Assembly (NCBI RefSeq): GCF_000745265.1
Contig: NZ_JQNN01000001.1
Location: 744,001-808,000, forward strand
DNA from: Massilia sp. 9096
GTDB lineage: Bacteria > Pseudomonadota > Gammaproteobacteria > Burkholderiales > Burkholderiaceae_D
Reading direction: 5' to 3'
Length of the DNA stretch: 64,000 bases
How positions within the stretch are numbered: the stretch's first letter is position 1; every line of letters begins with the position of its first letter. The notes below the pieces were generated by a model. That model ran no database searches, was not told where the DNA came from, and was given only the letters and a program-made list of their open reading frames with translations. Positions 61,140-64,000 of the stretch are shown here, one piece after another. Made by a program: the position numbers and the translations under genes.

Positions 61140-61574
61140 AGTAAAAAAGCCTCCGTGTTTAAATCTGCGTCGCTTTTCGTCGTCTGCCCGGTTAACACGA
61201 CAACAGCAGGAGCCGGTATCGATTCCGAGCCATGCATTGTGCTCCCTGCTTTAACATCTGCTGTCGAGCTAGCTGACGCCATCAATCACGCTTTGGATAG
61301 TTCGCATGACGGATTCGCCCATCCTCTGAGCTGGAAAGGGCCGGCACCCCAAGATTGGCGGCTGCAGGCGTCAAAAGCGAGGCAGCATTTCAAAAGCAAG
61401 CGTCGCTCGTTTCCTTGATTACTGACGGGAAGACAATAACCTTCACGGCGCACCGAAATGGAGGAACGACAGGGCCGAACGAGGGTCAAGCGCATCGAGA
61501 CGGCGGTGGACTTCGAAGGATTTATGCGGGACGTCGACATGCAGCGCAAACAGTTCCAGCAAGAGCAAGCGTAA
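61140..61574 (+). pseudogene. Decayed small gene, three coding-like fragments in two frames
   Basis: Coding-like fragments follow one another: 61140-about 61355 (KKASVFKSASLFVVCPVNTT, ALTSAVELADAINHALDSSH), about 61355-61480 in another frame (LAAAGVKSEAAFQKQASLVS, DGKTITFTAHRNGGTTGP), and about 61458-61574 in the first frame again (RIETAVDFEGFMRDVDMQRK). Together they would make one protein of about 140 residues, somewhat like small contact-dependent-inhibition immunity proteins, though that similarity is from memory and weak. Frame changes and lack of a start make it a pseudogene. Confidence 0.45.
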
Positions 61575-61649
61575 ATCGTCGTCGGCGGCGCGGACGGCCG
61601 CTCGATCACGGCGGCGGGCGGCGCGCGTTGGCCGACAAAGCGCCTCTGG

Positions 61650-62912
61650 TCAGTGCTTGTGCTCTTCGATCAGCGCCAGCAAATCGTGCTTGCGCTGGTT
61701 GTTGGCATGGCGCCGTCCGACCAGGTACATGATCGCGGCCAGCGAGAAGCCGAACAGCACGATGATCACGCTCAGGTGGACGTTCAGCGTGATCATGATC
61801 GCGTACACCGCCATTAAGGTCAGGATCGACAGGTTTTCATTGAAGTTCTGCACCGCGATCGAGTGGCCGGCGCTCATCAGGACGTGGCCGCGGTGCTGCA
61901 GCAGGGCGTTCACCGGCACCACGAAAAAGCCCGACAGCAGGCCGATGATCAGGAGCATCACGACCGCGATCTCGATGCGGTGCACCAGCGTCATGGCCAT
62001 CACCACCACGCCCATCGCGATGCCGAGCGGGATCACGCTCAGCGCCTTGCGCAGCGGGATCAGCTTGGCGGCGAGCGCCGCGCCTACCGCCACGCCGATC
62101 GCGACCACGCCGATCAGCGTCGTCGCCTTGTCGAGCGGCATGTGCAGCGAGCGCTTGGCCCATTCCAGCACGATCAGCTGCAGCGCCGCGCCCGAGCCCC
62201 AGAACAGCGTGGTCACGGCCAGCGAGATCTGGCCCAGCCTGTCGTTCCACAGCGTCTTCGAGCACTCGGCGAAGTCGGCGATCAGCTTGGCCGGGTTGCG
62301 TTCCTGGTGTTCGTAGCGCGCGCCGGTGTCCGGAATGCGCAGGTTGAAGGCGGCGGCCAGTGCGTAGGTGCCGACCAGCACGGCGATCTGGGCCTTGGCC
62401 GGGGTGTCGATGCCGGTGTCGATGCCGGGCACGTCGAGGGTCATCAGCCAGGCGCCGCCGTGCGCGCTGACCAAAGCGCCGCCCATCACGGTGCCGAAAA
62501 TGATCGACATCACGGTCAAGCCTTCGATCCAGGCGTTGGCGATGACGAGCTGCTCGGCCGGCAGCAGTTCGGTCAGGATGCCGTACTTGGCGGGCGAATA
62601 CACGGCCGCGCCGAAGCCGACCACCGCGTACGCGGCCAGCGGATGCACGTTCAACAGCACGAGCGCGCAGCCGAACACCTTGATGAAGTTGGCGATGAAC
62701 ATCACACGGCCCTTGTTCATCGAATCGGCGAAGGCGCCCACGAACGGCGCAAGCAGGACGTAGAACAGCACGAACGACAGTTTGAGCAGCGGGGTCAGCG
62801 AAGCCGGGGCTTTCATCGCCGTCAGCAGACCGATCGCGACGATGATCAGCGCGCTATCTGCGAGCGACGAGAAAAACTGCGCCGCCATGATGGTATAAAA
62901 ACCACGATTCAT
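61650..62912 (-). CDS. lplT: Lysophospholipid transporter LplT
   Basis: MFS-type flippase (420 residues, 10-12 membrane helices) that returns lysophospholipids to the inner leaflet. Motifs: GFYTIMAAQFFSSLADSALI, LLKLSFVLFYVLLAPFVGAF, GFGAAVYSPAKYGILTELLP, VIANAWIEGLTVMSIIFGTV and LLSGFFVVPVNALLQHRGH. No acyltransferase (Aas) domain is fused or adjacent. The start at 62912 gives the family N-terminus; 62936 is an alternative. Divergent from alr, a frequent arrangement in Burkholderiales. Confidence 0.93.
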   Translation of the reverse strand: MNRGFYTIMAAQFFSSLADSALIIVAIGLLTAMKAPASLTPLLKLSFVLFYVLLAPFVGAFADSMNKGRVMFIANFIKVFGCALVLLNVHPLAAYAVVGFGAAVYSPAKYGILTELLPAEQLVIANAWIEGLTVMSIIFGTVMGGALVSAHGGAWLMTLDVPGIDTGIDTPAKAQIAVLVGTYALAAAFNLRIPDTGARYEHQERNPAKLIADFAECSKTLWNDRLGQISLAVTTLFWGSGAALQLIVLEWAKRSLHMPLDKATTLIGVVAIGVAVGAALAAKLIPLRKALSVIPLGIAMGVVVMAMTLVHRIEIAVVMLLIIGLLSGFFVVPVNALLQHRGHVLMSAGHSIAVQNFNENLSILTLMAVYAIMITLNVHLSVIIVLFGFSLAAIMYLVGRRHANNQRKHDLLALIEEHKH

Positions 62913-63078
62913 TCGATACGGTCGTTCTAAAAACATAGAGTGGGTTGCTTTATACCATGAAAGATCGGTTAGCCCAAAGATTGCACACCCTGCGGACGGG
63001 GCCTCCGGGTTCGCTCCGGCAACGGGCCGGGTACAATAAACCCTTCCGTTTTTTCGCTTCACCCCCATCTGTATCGCC

Positions 63079-64000
63079 ATGCCACGCCCCTTGCACGCCA
63101 CCATCCACCTCGACGCCATGCACCAGAACCTGGTCAGGGCGCGCAGCTGCACGCCGCTCTCGAAAATCTGGGCCGTGGTCAAGGCCAATGCCTACGGCCA
63201 CGGCCTGGCGCGCGGCATGCGCGGCTTTGTCCAAGCCGACGGCCTGGCGCTGATCGAAACCGAGAATGCGCTCGAATTGCGCGAACTCGGCTGGGTCAAG
63301 CCGATCCTGCTGCTTGAGGGAATCTTCGACGCGTCCGACATCCCGCTGCTGGCCGAGCACAACATCAACAGCACGGTCCACTGCCTCGAGCAGATCAAGA
63401 TGCTCGAATACACCAGCCTGTACCGGCCGATCGACGTGCACCTGAAGATGAATACCGGGATGAACCGGCTGGGTTTCCCGCCCGAAGACTTCCGAGCGGC
63501 CTACGCGCGCCTGCGCGCGATCCCGGGCGTGCGCAACATCACGCTGATGACCCACTTCGCGAATGCCGACGAGCTCGAGCATCCGCGCCTGTCGATCGCC
63601 GAGCAGGTACGGCGCTTCCGTCTCGGCGCCGACGGCCTGGCCGGCGAACGCAGCCTGTCGAACTCGGGCGGCGTGCTGCACCAGACCGAACTGCTCGGCG
63701 GCCAGTACGGCGAGCTGCAGAACGACTGGGTCCGGCCCGGCATCATGCTGTATGGCGGCACCCCGGGCGGGCGCGCGGCGGCCGACTTCGGCCTGCTGCC
63801 GACGATGACGCTGCGCTCCGAGATCATCGGCATCCAGCAGCTTGCCGCCGGCGACACGGTCGGTTACGGCAGCCGCTTCCAGGCCGACGGCCCGATGACG
63901 GTCGGCGTGGTCGCCTGCGGCTACGCCGACGGCTATCCGCGCCACGCCGCCCAGGACACCCCGGTCATCGTCGACGGCGTGCGCACCCGGCTGGTCGGGC
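63079..64000 (+). CDS. alr: Alanine racemase (3' end outside window)
   Basis: PLP enzyme converting L- to D-alanine for peptidoglycan. The first 307 codons are present. The PLP Lys is in VVKANAYGHGL (about residue 35), with HLKMNTGMNRLGF and the VRPGIMLYGGTP and VVACGYADGYPRHA segments containing the catalytic Tyr region. TACAAT at 63032-63037 could be the promoter -10. The frame is open to the window edge, so the C-terminus is outside. Confidence 0.95.
   Translation, partial: MPRPLHATIHLDAMHQNLVRARSCTPLSKIWAVVKANAYGHGLARGMRGFVQADGLALIETENALELRELGWVKPILLLEGIFDASDIPLLAEHNINSTVHCLEQIKMLEYTSLYRPIDVHLKMNTGMNRLGFPPEDFRAAYARLRAIPGVRNITLMTHFANADELEHPRLSIAEQVRRFRLGADGLAGERSLSNSGGVLHQTELLGGQYGELQNDWVRPGIMLYGGTPGGRAAADFGLLPTMTLRSEIIGIQQLAAGDTVGYGSRFQADGPMTVGVVACGYADGYPRHAAQDTPVIVDGVRTRLVG

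Overview
The window looks like a chromosomal segment of a high-GC betaproteobacterium, most likely an Oxalobacteraceae member close to Massilia/Telluria. This rests on gene order and family content (ftsK-lolA-rarA-serS-tRNA-Ser at the left; tsaB-rimI-uracil glycosylase-DUF1853 and divergent lplT/alr at the right), a PEP-CTERM protein, and the strong G/C bias at third codon positions. No search was run, so the assignment is an inference. No integrase, transposase, rRNA or CRISPR array is visible.

Layout. 1-5.1 kb: housekeeping (FtsK C-terminus, LolA, RarA, SerS). 5.1-9.6 kb: two copies of tRNA-Ser(CGA), each followed by the same terminator and a related set of small palindromes; between them lie a DUF1857 gene, an NmrA-like reductase with a divergent LysR regulator, and a secreted GH5 cellulase. 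9.9-24.8 kb: envelope and secreted functions (outer-membrane barrel, zinc metallopeptidases, M4 protease, PEP-CTERM HAF-repeat protein, M23 peptidase, L,D-transpeptidase, lipoprotein esterase), a zinc alcohol dehydrogenase, a small ferredoxin and a group of very small proteins. 25-31.6 kb: two GGDEF-type proteins, a spermidine-synthase-like protein, an orphan PAAR spike, a histone-H1-like protein, an HTH protein and an orphan ABC ATPase. 31.8-35.3 kb: ergothioneine genes egtD-egtB plus a YihY-family membrane protein. 35.35-36.8 kb: a visibly AT-richer patch carrying a yefM-yoeB toxin-antitoxin pair. 36.8-39.8 kb: leuA preceded by a leucine-rich leader peptide and overlapped by a JmjC/cupin gene. 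40.9-44.3 kb: a probable selenoneine cluster (selD/senC and senB, divergent from senA). 44.3-51.6 kb: epoxide hydrolase/TetR pair, RhlE-type helicase, MltD-type transglycosylase, DUF1415/DUF1289 and DUF1993. 51.8-57.3 kb: a large multi-PAS GGDEF-EAL protein overlapping a periplasmic molybdenum hydroxylase subunit. 57.3-64 kb: thioredoxin-like protein, tsaB-rimI, a frameshifted uracil-DNA glycosylase, DUF1853, a decayed gene, lplT and the start of alr.

How the genes fit together. The most coherent theme is histidine-derived thiol/selenol antioxidants: EgtD makes hercynine, EgtB would use it for ergothioneine, and SenA, with SenB and SenC supplying selenosugar from selenophosphate, would use the same hercynine for selenoneine. 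The other regulatory highlight is the leucine-codon-rich leader upstream of leuA, which looks like an attenuation device. The most unusual non-coding structure is the pair of tRNA-Ser loci with palindromes whose stems covary between copies and with inverted fragments of the tRNA 3' end.
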